From NCBI RefSeq assembly GCF_000191885.1, contig NZ_AEWI01000013.1, positions 62,001-126,000 on the forward strand: a DNA stretch of 64,000 bases, given 5' to 3'. Position numbers and translations under genes: made by a program. The DNA is from Anaerophaga thermohalophila DSM 12881 (lineage in GTDB: Bacteria; Bacteroidota; Bacteroidia; Bacteroidales; Marinilabiliaceae). Positions 17,272 through 25,514 of the stretch are shown piece after piece (the stretch's first letter is position 1; each line of letters opens with the position of its first letter). The notes under the pieces are model-generated. The model did not search any database and had not been told where the DNA came from. It saw only the letters and a list, made by a program, of their open reading frames with translations.

Positions 17272-18636
17272 TTAATTTTGACGGAATGATGTTTCTGTTT
17301 CGCTCAAAAGCTCATAGTTTTCCTCCCTGAAACACTGATTGCTGTGAAATTTAAGTATCGTCACCGAAAAGGAAAACAGGAATGTTGATCCTTTATTTTC
17401 ATCCGAATAGAGCGTTAATTCTCCGCCCAATAATTTTACAATAGCTTTGCAAATAGAGAGGCCTAATCCAACTCCGTCGGTCGTGTTTCGGGATGAATGA
17501 CTGTTATTAAGCTGGCTGAAACGCTCGAAAATCTTTTTTTGTTGTTCTTTCGGAATGCCGGGTCCCGTGTCGAAGACAAAAAAGCTGAGCTTGTCTTTTT
17601 TCCTGCGAACTCCGAATCTCACCTCGCCTTCGGAAGTTACTTTCAGCGCGTTGGTAATAAGGTTGGAAAAAACTTCAAACAGCAATGTCCGGTCGGTTTC
17701 TATAACCGCTGTTCTTAAATCGTCGGGCAGGTCTTTTTCCAGGTAAATACCTTTCTTCCGGGCCTGGTTGATATGAGCATTGTAAACCTGAGTAAAAAGA
17801 GAGTTCAGACAAAATTTTGCCGGTTTTATAGTGATCAGGTTTGCTTCCAGTTTGGAAAGATCAAGAATGTTGTTGATCATATTAAGGAGCAGCTCGCTGT
17901 TTTGCTGTATAATATAAATATATTCCTGTTGTTCTTCCTTTTCTGTTTCGGGATGTTGTAAAAGTTCGGCAAAACCCACAATGGCATTCATTGGTGTACG
18001 TATTTCATGGCTCATATTGGCAAGGTAGGCTGATTTTTTCTGATTATCCCTTTCTGCCTGTTCCTTTTCATTTATGATAACTTTCCTGACATAGGCTAAA
18101 GCAGGAATGGCTGTGGTGAAAAGAAAAGCCATGACAATTATATGATCCAAAATTCTTTGTTTATCTGAGAAATATGGTTGTATCAGTTGAGGATATTTCC
18201 ATTCGATCAGAAGTAATATAACAATGTTTATCCCGGTCAAAACAGAGATAACGTTAGCACCGGGTTTGGGATTAAGATAAACAATAAGGGCCATGAAAAC
18301 TACAAAAATGGCTGGGGTAGGACTCATTGAGCCTCCGTTAGAAACCCAGAGTGCATTAAGTGCGGCAATAGAAGAAAGAAAGAAGAGTATTCTTCCCAAA
18401 AACCGAAGCTTTTTGTTATTCTGTTTATAAAGTAAAAGAACAATAAGAAATATTAAAGCAACCCCGCCACTCAAAAAAGAGACTTCTTTGGAGATGCCAA
18501 TCAGTAAATTACCGATGGTAACAACACAAGCAAAACAGAAGGAAAGACAAACAACTAAACAGAAGAAATGGTCTGCATAGTTGCTTTCCTTCAGTAATAA
18601 CTTTTGGATTAGTTTGTGAGTATAACTTTTTAGCAT
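17272..18636 (-). CDS. membrane sensor histidine kinase
   Basis: A 454-residue protein with about five or six membrane helices in residues 24-185. A HisKA domain has the phospho-acceptor motif SHEIRTPMNAIVGFAELL (His near 210). A HATPase_c domain has an N-box near SNLITNALKV, G1 DTGPGIP and G2 DGVGLGLSI. There is no PAS, receiver or HPt domain. The N-terminal membrane region resembles unclassified sensor regions, so the signal is unknown. No response regulator is adjacent, so it is an orphan kinase. The stop faces aroC. Upstream is tRNA-Pro on the other strand. Confidence 0.88.
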   Translation of the reverse strand: MLKSYTHKLIQKLLLKESNYADHFFCLVVCLSFCFACVVTIGNLLIGISKEVSFLSGGVALIFLIVLLLYKQNNKKLRFLGRILFFLSSIAALNALWVSNGGSMSPTPAIFVVFMALIVYLNPKPGANVISVLTGINIVILLLIEWKYPQLIQPYFSDKQRILDHIIVMAFLFTTAIPALAYVRKVIINEKEQAERDNQKKSAYLANMSHEIRTPMNAIVGFAELLQHPETEKEEQQEYIYIIQQNSELLLNMINNILDLSKLEANLITIKPAKFCLNSLFTQVYNAHINQARKKGIYLEKDLPDDLRTAVIETDRTLLFEVFSNLITNALKVTSEGEVRFGVRRKKDKLSFFVFDTGPGIPKEQQKKIFERFSQLNNSHSSRNTTDGVGLGLSICKAIVKLLGGELTLYSDENKGSTFLFSFSVTILKFHSNQCFREENYELLSETETSFRQN

Positions 18637-18747
18637 ACAGTGCTAAAGATTTATCTCGCACAAATTTCCAAAAATATATTAACAATGTAAAGGCATTTTT
18701 GTAAAAAAAAACCATATTTTTGTGCCCGAATCCGAAACAGAGGAACA

Positions 18748-18821
18748 CGGGGTGTAGCGCAGGCCGGTAGCGCGCGTCGTTCGGGACGACGAGGTCGTGG
18801 GTTCGAATCCCGCCACCCCGA
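18748..18821 (+). tRNA. tRNA-Pro(CGG)
   Basis: A 74-nt cloverleaf: acceptor arms CGGGGTG/CACCCCG, anticodon stem CGTCG/CGACG with loop TTCGGGA (anticodon CGG), T-arm with GTTCGAATCC, and discriminator A. CCA is not encoded. Confidence 0.95.
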
Positions 18822-18851
18822 CTGGTCAGAGTTTTAAAACCTGAAGACAAT

Positions 18852-18896
18852 GCAAAAGCCGCATGAACACCAATATTCATGCGGCTTTTGCATGAA
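18852..18896. terminator. strong hairpin after tRNA-Pro
   Basis: GCAAAAGCCGCATGAA pairs perfectly with its complement across an 8-nt loop. It lies about 30 nt past the tRNA. The T-run is inside the stem (GGCTTTTGC), so termination is plausible in either direction. Confidence 0.7.
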
Positions 18897-19009
18897 AAAT
18901 CATCTGTAAATCTTCATCTCAAAAGAAAAATCTCAAAGCAGCTTTTCTGTTCTATTTCCTCAAATTGTTGTTAATTTGCATATAGTAAAAAGAGTACCAT
19001 AAGACGTGT

Positions 19010-19942
19010 ATGATAGAAAAGCTAATTTATCTTGAATCGGTTGACCTGATTGAGTTTTTGGGCGTGAAAAACGCTAAGCTCGACCTGATTAAATCCCGAT
19101 TCCCAAAACTGAGGATTGTCGCAAGAGGCAATTGGTTAAAAGCGATGGGGGATGCCGAAGAAGTGGCGGATTTTGAAGAAAAGATCAATCAACTGCTTGA
19201 ACATTATGAGCGATATAATGTATTAACTGAGGATTCGATCAATAATATTTTATCCGGTAAAAAAGTTGCTCAGCCCGGGAATCCCGATGATATTATTCTG
19301 TTTGGTGTAAACGGAAAACCAATAAAGGCACGTACGGAGAATCAGCGTAAACTGGTGGAGGCCTATGAAAACAACGACCTGATGTTTGCTGTCGGCCCTG
19401 CGGGATCAGGAAAAACATATACTGCCATTGCGCTTGCTGTCAGGGCTTTGAAAAACAGAGTGGTGCGTCGTATTATACTTAGTCGCCCTGCAGTCGAGGC
19501 CGGCGAAAAGCTGGGATTTCTGCCGGGTGATATGAAAGAGAAGATAGACCCTTATCTTCAGCCGTTGTATGATGCCCTTCAGGATATGATCCCGGCCGTG
19601 AAGCTGAAGGAGTATATGGAGAACGGTACCATACAGATAGCTCCCCTGGCATACATGAGAGGAAGAACACTTAACAATGCTTTTGTAATCCTGGATGAGG
19701 CACAGAATACAACCACCAATCAGTTGAAAATGTTCCTCACCAGAATGGGAACAAGCGCCAAATTTGTGGTTACCGGCGACATCACGCAGATTGATCTTCC
19801 CAACCCATTGACTTCAGGACTGGTGCAGGCAATGCGAATACTGAAAGGCATTGATGGTATTGAGCGCATCAAATTTACAGTCAAAGATATTGTTCGTCAC
19901 CGGTTGGTGCAGGACATTGTCGAAGCTTACGAAAAAGAATAA
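19010..19942 (+). CDS. phoH: PhoH-like ATPase
   Basis: A 310-residue PhoH-family protein. A short N-terminal KH-like region (about residues 1-85) precedes the P-loop domain with GPAGSGKTYTAIA (near 130), LSRPAVEAGEKLGFLPGDM, AYMRGRTLNNAFVILDEAQN (Walker B) and TGDITQIDLP. The family binds RNA and has been linked to ribosome assembly and RNA decay together with YbeY in many bacteria; the role here is inferred. purC starts 17 bp downstream, so the two are probably co-transcribed. Confidence 0.93.
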   Translation: MIEKLIYLESVDLIEFLGVKNAKLDLIKSRFPKLRIVARGNWLKAMGDAEEVADFEEKINQLLEHYERYNVLTEDSINNILSGKKVAQPGNPDDIILFGVNGKPIKARTENQRKLVEAYENNDLMFAVGPAGSGKTYTAIALAVRALKNRVVRRIILSRPAVEAGEKLGFLPGDMKEKIDPYLQPLYDALQDMIPAVKLKEYMENGTIQIAPLAYMRGRTLNNAFVILDEAQNTTTNQLKMFLTRMGTSAKFVVTGDITQIDLPNPLTSGLVQAMRILKGIDGIERIKFTVKDIVRHRLVQDIVEAYEKE

Positions 19943-19959
19943 CCATATATTTTTGATCT

Positions 19960-20910
19960 ATGCAAAACGCTATTGTAGAAACCAATTTCAGTTTTCCACG
20001 TCAAAAAGACGTTTACAAAGGGAAAGTTCGCGATGTTTACAACATTGATGACGAGTTTTTGGTCATGATTGTCTCCGACCGCATCTCGGCCTTCGATGTT
20101 GTATTGCCCAGAGGAATACCTTTTAAAGGGCAGGTGCTGAACCAGATTGCCTCGAAATTTCTGGATGCCACTGCCGATATTGTTCCCAACTGGAAAGTGG
20201 CCACTCCCGATCCTATGGCAACTGTCGGATATTATTGTGAGCCCTTCAAGGTAGAGATGGTTATACGCGGTTATCTGACGGGGCATGCGTGGCGGGAATA
20301 CAAAGCAGGAAAACGTGAGTTGTGCGGAAATCCTTTGCCCGAAGGGATGGTGGAAAACCAAAAGTTTGAAGAACCGCTTATCACACCTACCACCAAGGCT
20401 GTTGTGGGTCACGATGAAGATATTTCCCGGGAGGAAATATTGAGGCAGGGTTTGGTGAGTGAAGAGGACTACATTCAGTTGGAAAGGTATACTAAAGCCC
20501 TGTTTAAGCGAGGCACCGAAATGGCTGCTGAAAAAGGACTTATCCTGGTCGATACAAAATATGAATTTGGTAAAAAAGACGGCAAAATTTACCTGATCGA
20601 TGAAATTCATACCCCCGATTCATCGCGTTATTTTTATGCCGATGGCTACGAAAACCGTCTGAGAAACGGTGAACCCCAGCGTCAGCTGTCCAAAGAGTTT
20701 GTTCGCCAGTGGCTAATCGAAAATGGTTTCCAGGGTAAGGAAGGACAGAAAGTGCCTGAAATGACCGATGATTATATTGCCAGAGTATCGGAACGTTACA
20801 TCGAACTTTATGAAAAAATTACCGGAGAAACCTTCCAAAAAGCCAAAGCAGAAGATGTTGCCAGCCGGATTGAGAAAAATGTGACCGAATATCTGAATCG
20901 TATTTTATAA
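19960..20910 (+). CDS. purC: phosphoribosylaminoimidazole-succinocarboxamide synthase
   Basis: A 316-residue SAICAR synthetase of the longer Bacteroidetes form. The N-terminus shows [46 protein letters not shown] and [29 protein letters not shown] follow, all ATP- and CAIR-site signatures. It catalyses ATP-dependent ligation of aspartate to CAIR in purine synthesis. It is downstream of phoH with a 17-bp gap. Repeat DNA starts within 10 bp of its stop. Confidence 0.96.
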   Translation: MQNAIVETNFSFPRQKDVYKGKVRDVYNIDDEFLVMIVSDRISAFDVVLPRGIPFKGQVLNQIASKFLDATADIVPNWKVATPDPMATVGYYCEPFKVEMVIRGYLTGHAWREYKAGKRELCGNPLPEGMVENQKFEEPLITPTTKAVVGHDEDISREEILRQGLVSEEDYIQLERYTKALFKRGTEMAAEKGLILVDTKYEFGKKDGKIYLIDEIHTPDSSRYFYADGYENRLRNGEPQRQLSKEFVRQWLIENGFQGKEGQKVPEMTDDYIARVSERYIELYEKITGETFQKAKAEDVASRIEKNVTEYLNRIL

Positions 20911-20915
20911 TAAAT

Positions 20916-21388
20916 GAGTGTGCTATATAAAGCATATTTTTGTCAAAATCACGGCGTTTTAAATTTTTGTACCGGAGTTACCTGTTGTTAATTGAGAATT
21001 CATCAGTATATAATTAGTCTAAGTTATTGGCCTGATGGAACTCGCATGATTGAGTTTTATACATGTCCTTTTGTGACAAACGTTGCCATGCTCGTTTCAT
21101 CCGTATAAAATTTAATTATTACGGCCGGATGGAACTCGCATGCAAGAACTTATACATATTCTGATTGTGACAAAATTTGTCATGCTCGTTTCATCAGTAT
21201 ATAATTAGTCTAAGTTATTAGCCTGATGGAACTCGCATGATTGGGTTTTATACATATTCTTTTGTGACAAACCTTGTCATGCTCGTTTCATTCCTTTTTG
21301 AAAATTTAGCCCACCAAAATTCATGTTCGTTTCAAAAATTTGAATCAACAATGAATCTGGCAACAAAGATGCTTTTTAGAGCGGACTC
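20916..21388 (-). repeat. family B element split by a family A array
   Basis: The left part (20916-20997) starts GAGTGTGCTATATAAAGC and matches one end of the B consensus. The right part (21333-21388) resumes CAAAAATTTGAATCAACAAT and ends in a GGACTC terminus. Between them lie three family A units and about 40 bp with a further A-like scrap (TTCATGTTCGTTTCA). The B copy therefore was in place before the A insertion. This accounts for the gap 20911-21499. Confidence 0.7.
20998..21292 (-). repeat. three head-to-tail family A units
   Basis: TTCATC-type junctions at 20998, 21095, 21189 and 21286 define units of 97, 94 and 97 bp, all in one orientation. Each has the tail (GTATAAAATT or GTATATAATT), the GGAACTCGCATG arm and the CATGCTCGTTTCAT terminus. 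Differences between units (ATTAGTCTAAG versus TTAATTATTACGG) show two sequence subtypes. Confidence 0.85.
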
Positions 21389-21499
21389 ATAAATTTATTA
21401 CAACACATTAACACAAAGATATAAAGAACCGAATACGAGCCACATGTGCCAAGTTGTTGGATTAAGAGGTTATTGTGCTTTTTCGGGTTTTGCTTTCTT

Positions 21500-22618
21500 A
21501 TGAGAATCTTAAAATCTTCCACAAAAAGAAAACTTGCCCTGGCAGGGAAATTACTGCCGGGCATGCTGCCATTGATACTTTTTGTCATTGTAGAACTGAT
21601 GTGGGGAACCACTGCAGGTTTAGCTTCAGCACTGGCACTGGGTATTATACAATTGTTATGGTTCTGGTTTCGCGAAAAGCGGGTCGATAAGTTTGTTCTT
21701 GCTGACATCGGGTTTCTTATTGTTTTGGGTGGGCTGGCTCTTCTTTTTGACAATGCATTGCTGTTTAAATTAAAGCCGGTATTCATAGGAGCTGCTATAT
21801 TACTACTAATTGGTTATTCTGCTTTTTCAGATCACAACCTGGTTATGCTGATGAGTCAGCGATATTTCAAGGGATTCATTGTCGGTCCTTTTGAGTCGTG
21901 GCTGATGCAGCAAATGCTTAAAGTCTTTTTCTGGTTGATGGCTGCGCATACTTTAATGACACTGGCTTCAGCTCTCTGGCTGTCACATGCCTGGTGGGCT
22001 GCCATTAGCGGACCCGGTTTCTATGTAGTTGTTGCTCTAATGTTTGTGGTTTCATGGCTGGGAAACAGGCAGCGTAAAGAAAGGTGGAGTCGGGAAGAGT
22101 GGTTGCCCATCGTTGATGAAGAGGGAAAAGTGCAGGGACATGCACCACGAAGTGTGGTACATAGTGGGAAAACCAACTGGCTTCATCCGGTGGTTCATCT
22201 TCAGGTTATTACCCCTGATGGCTTATGGCTTCAAAAGCGACCTTTGCACAAAGCTGTTCAACCCGGAAAATGGGATACTGCTGTCGGCGGACACGTATCA
22301 AAAGGAGAAGACATACCAACAGCGCTTAGGAAAGAGGCAATGGAAGAGATTGGGATTAAACCTGATAACGCGATTTTTTTAGGACGTTATCTTTGGCGAA
22401 GTGAAATTGAACGTGAACTGGTTTTCGTTTTTGCTTTATGGTATGATAAGGTGATTACCCCCAATTTTAAAGAACTTGACGGTGGAAAGGTGTGGACATT
22501 CCCTGATCTGGAAGCAGCAATGGGAAAAGATGTGCTGACACCTGATTTCGAAGAAGAATACCGGAGGTATGGCAATGCCCTGAAAAGCATGTATAAAGAA
22601 CAAAAGGCAGTTTTTTGA
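21500..22618 (+). CDS. fusion of a YciB-like membrane domain and a Nudix hydrolase
   Basis: A 372-residue protein from ATG 21500 (the frame is open from GTG 21446, less likely). The N-terminal 190 residues hold about six membrane helices and resemble the YciB/IspZ intracellular septation family (GKLLPGMLPLILFVIVELMWG, QRYFKGFIVGPFESWLMQQMLK). The C-terminal 165 residues form a Nudix domain: LHPVVHLQVITPDGLWLQKR and the Nudix box GGHVSKGEDIPTALRKEAMEEIG. That box fits GX5EX7REUXEEXGU with Lys in place of the Arg of REU. The domain resembles IPP-isomerase-like Nudix proteins. Function is unknown; a membrane-tethered pyrophosphohydrolase acting on a lipid or isoprenoid pyrophosphate is an inference only. 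Confidence 0.78.
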   Translation: MRILKSSTKRKLALAGKLLPGMLPLILFVIVELMWGTTAGLASALALGIIQLLWFWFREKRVDKFVLADIGFLIVLGGLALLFDNALLFKLKPVFIGAAILLLIGYSAFSDHNLVMLMSQRYFKGFIVGPFESWLMQQMLKVFFWLMAAHTLMTLASALWLSHAWWAAISGPGFYVVVALMFVVSWLGNRQRKERWSREEWLPIVDEEGKVQGHAPRSVVHSGKTNWLHPVVHLQVITPDGLWLQKRPLHKAVQPGKWDTAVGGHVSKGEDIPTALRKEAMEEIGIKPDNAIFLGRYLWRSEIERELVFVFALWYDKVITPNFKELDGGKVWTFPDLEAAMGKDVLTPDFEEEYRRYGNALKSMYKEQKAVF

Positions 22619-22647
22619 TTGCCATTTTTCAAACGGCCAAACAAAAC

Positions 22648-23352
22648 TTATCCCTGTAACAGAAACATAGTTGGTTTCTTATGCAAATCGGGGAGTTTAC
22701 CTTTCCATTCCGAAACAGGCCGGGTTTCTATAAATTCATCAGGCAGTGTGATGTTACAGGCGATGCAAAGTAAAGTGGCGGAACGGCAATAATTTAGTAT
22801 GTCTTTGGCCATGGCATTGTTCCGATAGGGAGCTTCAATGAATAGTTGCGTCTGATTTTCTTTTATACTGAGGCTTTCCAATTGTTTCAAAGCTTTTGAA
22901 CGCTCATTTTTTTCGATGGGAAGGTACCCGTTGAAGGCAAAATTTTGTCCGTTCAACCCTGATGCCATAAGGGCTAAAAGGATGGAGGAGGGGCCGGTCA
23001 ATGGTACTATTTTAATACCTTTTTGATGAGCCATTTTAACGATTTCGGCCCCGGGATCTGCCACGCCCGGACATCCTGCTTCTGAGATGATGCCGGTATC
23101 GTGTCCCTGCATAATTGGTTTCAGAAATGAAGCATATTCTTTAGTTCCTGTATGTTTATCAAGCACAAAAAATGTAGAATTGTCAATGTCCATTTTGGGG
23201 TCAAGCAGTCTGAGATAACGTCGTGCCGTTCGTAAATTTTCCACAATAAAATGGCGCAACCTGCAGGTCAGCATCGCCACATCAGAAGGTATGGTAAAGT
23301 TAGTTTGTTCATTACCGAGATGATTCGGTACCAGATAAAGTTTTCCTTGCAT
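22648..23352 (-). CDS. RsmI-like SAM-dependent methyltransferase (tetrapyrrole methylase fold)
   Basis: A 234-residue protein with the LYLVPNHLGN start, GIISEAGCPGVADPGAEIVKMAHQKGIKIVPLTGPSSILLALMASGLNGQNFAFNGYLP, and IEAPYRNNAM. These are the tetrapyrrole-methylase signatures of the RsmI family (2'-O-methylation of 16S rRNA C1402). It lacks the C-terminal extension of E. coli RsmI and matches the shorter Bacteroidetes paralogue, so the rRNA target is a family-level guess. It is convergent with the Nudix fusion gene and stands alone. Confidence 0.85.
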   Translation of the reverse strand: MQGKLYLVPNHLGNEQTNFTIPSDVAMLTCRLRHFIVENLRTARRYLRLLDPKMDIDNSTFFVLDKHTGTKEYASFLKPIMQGHDTGIISEAGCPGVADPGAEIVKMAHQKGIKIVPLTGPSSILLALMASGLNGQNFAFNGYLPIEKNERSKALKQLESLSIKENQTQLFIEAPYRNNAMAKDILNYCRSATLLCIACNITLPDEFIETRPVSEWKGKLPDLHKKPTMFLLQG

Positions 23353-23470
23353 CGGTCATTGGATTTTCTGCAAAAGTAGGAAATTTGAGAGAGAAAAGCA
23401 TAGGACAGAGAGCATGAAGCGTGGGGTGGAAAGGTTAGACGGTGAGAAGGTGAAAAAGTAAAAGGGTCGA

Positions 23471-23610
23471 AGTGGGAAAGGTTGGATGGGAAACGGCATT
23501 CATTCATTCAATCAATCATTCAATCATTTCTCATTACTTCAGCAGAGTTAATCAAACCGATCACTGAATGAGAGAGATGGTTGCTCATTAATTCACCGGT
23601 TCATCGGATG
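23471..23610 (+). repeat. family D repeat, copy 1
   Basis: About 140 bp (GTGGGAAAGGTTGGATGG.. TTCAGCAGAGTTAA.. AGAGATGGTTGCTCAT.. CACCGGTTCATCG) that reappears in inverted orientation at 51297-51427 with about 80 percent identity by eye. It contains a short (ATTC) tract. No coding potential. Confidence 0.65.
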
Positions 23611-23616
23611 CTTGGT

Positions 23617-23704
23617 GAGATTCTTCGCTTCGCTCAGAATGACACAGTTTACTCACCAGTTCATCAGTGATTTGATGAGATGCTTCGCAAGACTCAGAAT
23701 GATA
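23617..23704. repeat. two degenerate copies of the GATTCTTCG..CAGAATGAC motif
   Basis: GAGATTCTTCGCTTCGCTC AGAATGACAC (23617-23645) and a diverged copy (23676-23704) are direct repeats separated by TTCATCAGTGATTTGAT-type sequence. The same motif forms the inner palindrome of the long-form A elements. Confidence 0.55.
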
Positions 23705-23750
23705 CTTTTGACTTGCCAGGTCATCACTCACCATATATTGCAGATTAATC

Positions 23751-23781
23751 TTTACATTATCGGGGAAAAAATGTAATTTTG
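23751..23781 (+). promoter_or_regulatory. probable pyrBI promoter
   Basis: A perfect TAnnTTTG box (TAATTTTG, 23774-23781) lies 19 nt after TTTA (23751-23754). The expected start of transcription is about 23786-23789, at or just before the leader ORF start codon. Confidence 0.5.
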
Positions 23782-23788
23782 TCCCGAT

Positions 23789-23890
23789 ATGTTAGCACAT
23801 CAGGAAATAGGGAATCCACATAATACAGGTGAAAAGCGAAGAATCACTTTTCAAACATGCAGGTTTTTCCGTTATTCAAAATATTTTTAA
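23789..23890 (+). CDS. candidate pyrBI leader peptide (33 residues)
   Basis: A short open frame beginning MLAHQEIGNPHNTGEKRR. Its last codons are U-rich (TTT TTC CGT TAT TCA AAA TAT TTT TAA). The stop codon TAA (23888-23890) touches the base of the terminator hairpin. This is the geometry of UTP-sensitive pyrL/pyrBI attenuation in enterobacteria. There, RNA polymerase pauses at U-runs when UTP is low, so the translating ribosome catches up and blocks the hairpin. The ORF is very close to the predicted transcription start, so translation would be nearly leaderless. Evidence is positional only; the frame could be chance. Confidence 0.45.
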   Translation: MLAHQEIGNPHNTGEKRRITFQTCRFFRYSKYF

Positions 23891-23922
23891 GACCTGGCTT
23901 TTTATTGGCCGGGTCTTTTTTT
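23890..23922 (+). terminator. attenuator hairpin upstream of pyrB
   Basis: AGACCTGGC pairs with GGCCGGGTCT across a short T-rich loop and is followed by T7. It lies 57 nt before pyrB and right after the candidate leader peptide stop. Confidence 0.75.
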
Positions 23923-23978
23923 GTGCCTTGATTTAAAAAATGTTACCATATTTTTTAAACCACACATAAAAATAACCC

Positions 23979-24896
23979 ATGCTTCAGATGAAAAACCGGA
24001 GTCTTATCTCCATCAATGATTTCAGTCGCGAGGAAATTCTTCATGTATTGGATGTTGCTGAAGAATTTGAGTCGGACACCAATCAGTCCTTACTTGAAGG
24101 GAAGGTGGTTGGTAGTCTTTTTTTTGAACCGTCGACCCGGACAAGATTGAGTTTCGAAACCGCTATCAATCGTTTGGGTGGCAGAGTGGTCGGATTTTCT
24201 GACTCAGCATCCTCTTCAACCACTAAAGGAGAGAGCCTGAAAGATACCATCCAGATGGTGAGTCGTTATGCCGATCTGATTGTTATGCGACATCCGCTCG
24301 AAGGCAGCGCACGGTATGCCTCTGAGCAATCATCCGTGCCGGTTATCAATGCCGGGGACGGTGCCAATCAGCATCCGACACAAACCATGCTTGATCTTTA
24401 CTCGATCAGGAAAACACAAGGCAAACTGGAAAATCTGGATATTTTTCTTGTGGGAGACTTGAAGTATGGCCGCACTGTCCATTCTTTGCTAATGGCAATG
24501 TCAAATTTTAATCCTACGTTCCATTTTGTTTCTCCCGAGGAACTCCGAATGCCAAGAGAATACAAACTTTTCCTGGAAGAACATGGCATCACTTACTATG
24601 AGCATGGTGAATTATCAGAAATTATTGATGAGGCCGATGTCATATATATGACGCGTGTTCAAAAAGAACGTTTTTCCGATCCCATGGAATATGAAAGAGT
24701 AAAAAATGCGTATGTGTTGAGGAAAAGCATGCTTAATAACACCAAAGATAATCTGCGTGTGCTGCATCCACTTCCCCGGGTTAACGAAATCCACACCGAT
24801 GTTGACAGCAGTCCTAAAGCTTATTATTTCGAGCAGGCCAGAAACGGCGTCTTTACACGAATGGCGCTTATTGCTGTTGTGATGGGATACAAATAG
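23979..24896 (+). CDS. pyrB: aspartate carbamoyltransferase catalytic subunit
   Basis: A 305-residue protein of the E. coli PyrB type. Carbamoyl-phosphate motif [14 protein letters not shown] (near residue 55), [38 protein letters not shown], and the C-terminal [15 protein letters not shown]. It condenses carbamoyl phosphate and aspartate in pyrimidine synthesis. The partner regulatory subunit gene pyrI lies 142 bp downstream, so a catalytic-regulatory holoenzyme is expected. ATG 23988 (MKNRSLISI) is an equally good or better start by homology. Expression is probably controlled by the attenuator upstream. Confidence 0.96.
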   Translation: MLQMKNRSLISINDFSREEILHVLDVAEEFESDTNQSLLEGKVVGSLFFEPSTRTRLSFETAINRLGGRVVGFSDSASSSTTKGESLKDTIQMVSRYADLIVMRHPLEGSARYASEQSSVPVINAGDGANQHPTQTMLDLYSIRKTQGKLENLDIFLVGDLKYGRTVHSLLMAMSNFNPTFHFVSPEELRMPREYKLFLEEHGITYYEHGELSEIIDEADVIYMTRVQKERFSDPMEYERVKNAYVLRKSMLNNTKDNLRVLHPLPRVNEIHTDVDSSPKAYYFEQARNGVFTRMALIAVVMGYK

Positions 24897-24956
24897 AGGG
24901 TTAAATGATGCCTAAACGCAAAGACGCGAAGGCGCAAAGGTGCAAAGTTTTTATTA

Positions 24957-25023
24957 ATGAAACGAGCATGGCAAGGTTTATCACAAAAGAACATGTATAT
25001 AATCAATCATGCGAGTTCCTTAA
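24957..25023 (+). repeat. truncated family A element between pyrB and pyrI
   Basis: AATGAAACGAGCATGGCAAG through GCATGCGAGTTCC-like sequence (ATCATGCGAGTTCCT). The hairpin part is kept and the TTTTATACG tail is missing. It separates pyrB from pyrI within the operon. Confidence 0.7.
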
Positions 25024-25038
25024 AAATAGAAGATAACC

Positions 25039-25503
25039 ATGGTGCACAATAAAGAATTGAAAGTGAGTGCGATCGAAAACGGGACGGTCATTGATCACAT
25101 TCCTTCGGATAACCTGTTTAAAGTAATAACCATCCTGGGACTCGATAAAATTACGACCCAGGTAACTTTCGGAGCCAACCTCGACAGCAAAAAACTGGGA
25201 CGAAAAGCCATAATAAAAGTTTCGGAGGTATTTTTTGAGGATAACGAAATAAATAAAATTTCACTGGTGGCTCCTCATGCCCGGCTGAATGTAATAAAAA
25301 ACTATGAGGTGGTTGAGAAAAGAGACGTAACCATTCCCGATACCATTGTGGGCATTGTGAAATGTTTTAACCCCAAATGTATTACAAACAACGAAGCCGT
25401 TACCACTCACTTTAAAGTTGTCAACAAAAAAGAGGTTGCCTTAAGATGCCACTATTGCGAAAAAATTACCACGCAGGAAGAACTAAGATTTGAAGCTTCG
25501 TGA
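25039..25503 (+). CDS. pyrI: aspartate carbamoyltransferase regulatory subunit
   Basis: A 154-residue PyrI. The N-terminal allosteric domain has VSAIENGTVIDHIPSDN and LGRKAIIKVSEVF. The C-terminal zinc domain has the four cysteines in CFNPKC and CHYC with the usual NNEAVTTHF spacing. It binds CTP/ATP and the PyrB trimers to give allosteric control. It is cotranscribed with pyrB by position, though a truncated repeat fills the gap. It is convergent with thiD, with 11 bp between stops. Confidence 0.95.
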   Translation: MVHNKELKVSAIENGTVIDHIPSDNLFKVITILGLDKITTQVTFGANLDSKKLGRKAIIKVSEVFFEDNEINKISLVAPHARLNVIKNYEVVEKRDVTIPDTIVGIVKCFNPKCITNNEAVTTHFKVVNKKEVALRCHYCEKITTQEELRFEAS

Positions 25504-25514
25504 AAGGGGCATTA

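Noticed and set aside
18509-18880. 123-codon open frame on the minus strand
   Set aside because: It runs through tRNA-Pro and the start of the histidine kinase; no independent support.
19927-20610. 227-codon open frame on the minus strand
   Set aside because: Shadow of purC, which is fully conserved on the plus strand.
20998-21292. Tandem units of about 96 bp resemble a small CRISPR or satellite array
   Set aside because: Whole units are repeated without unique spacers, each forms a hairpin with a tail, and single units occur elsewhere, including inside a gene. This is an insertion array and not a CRISPR.
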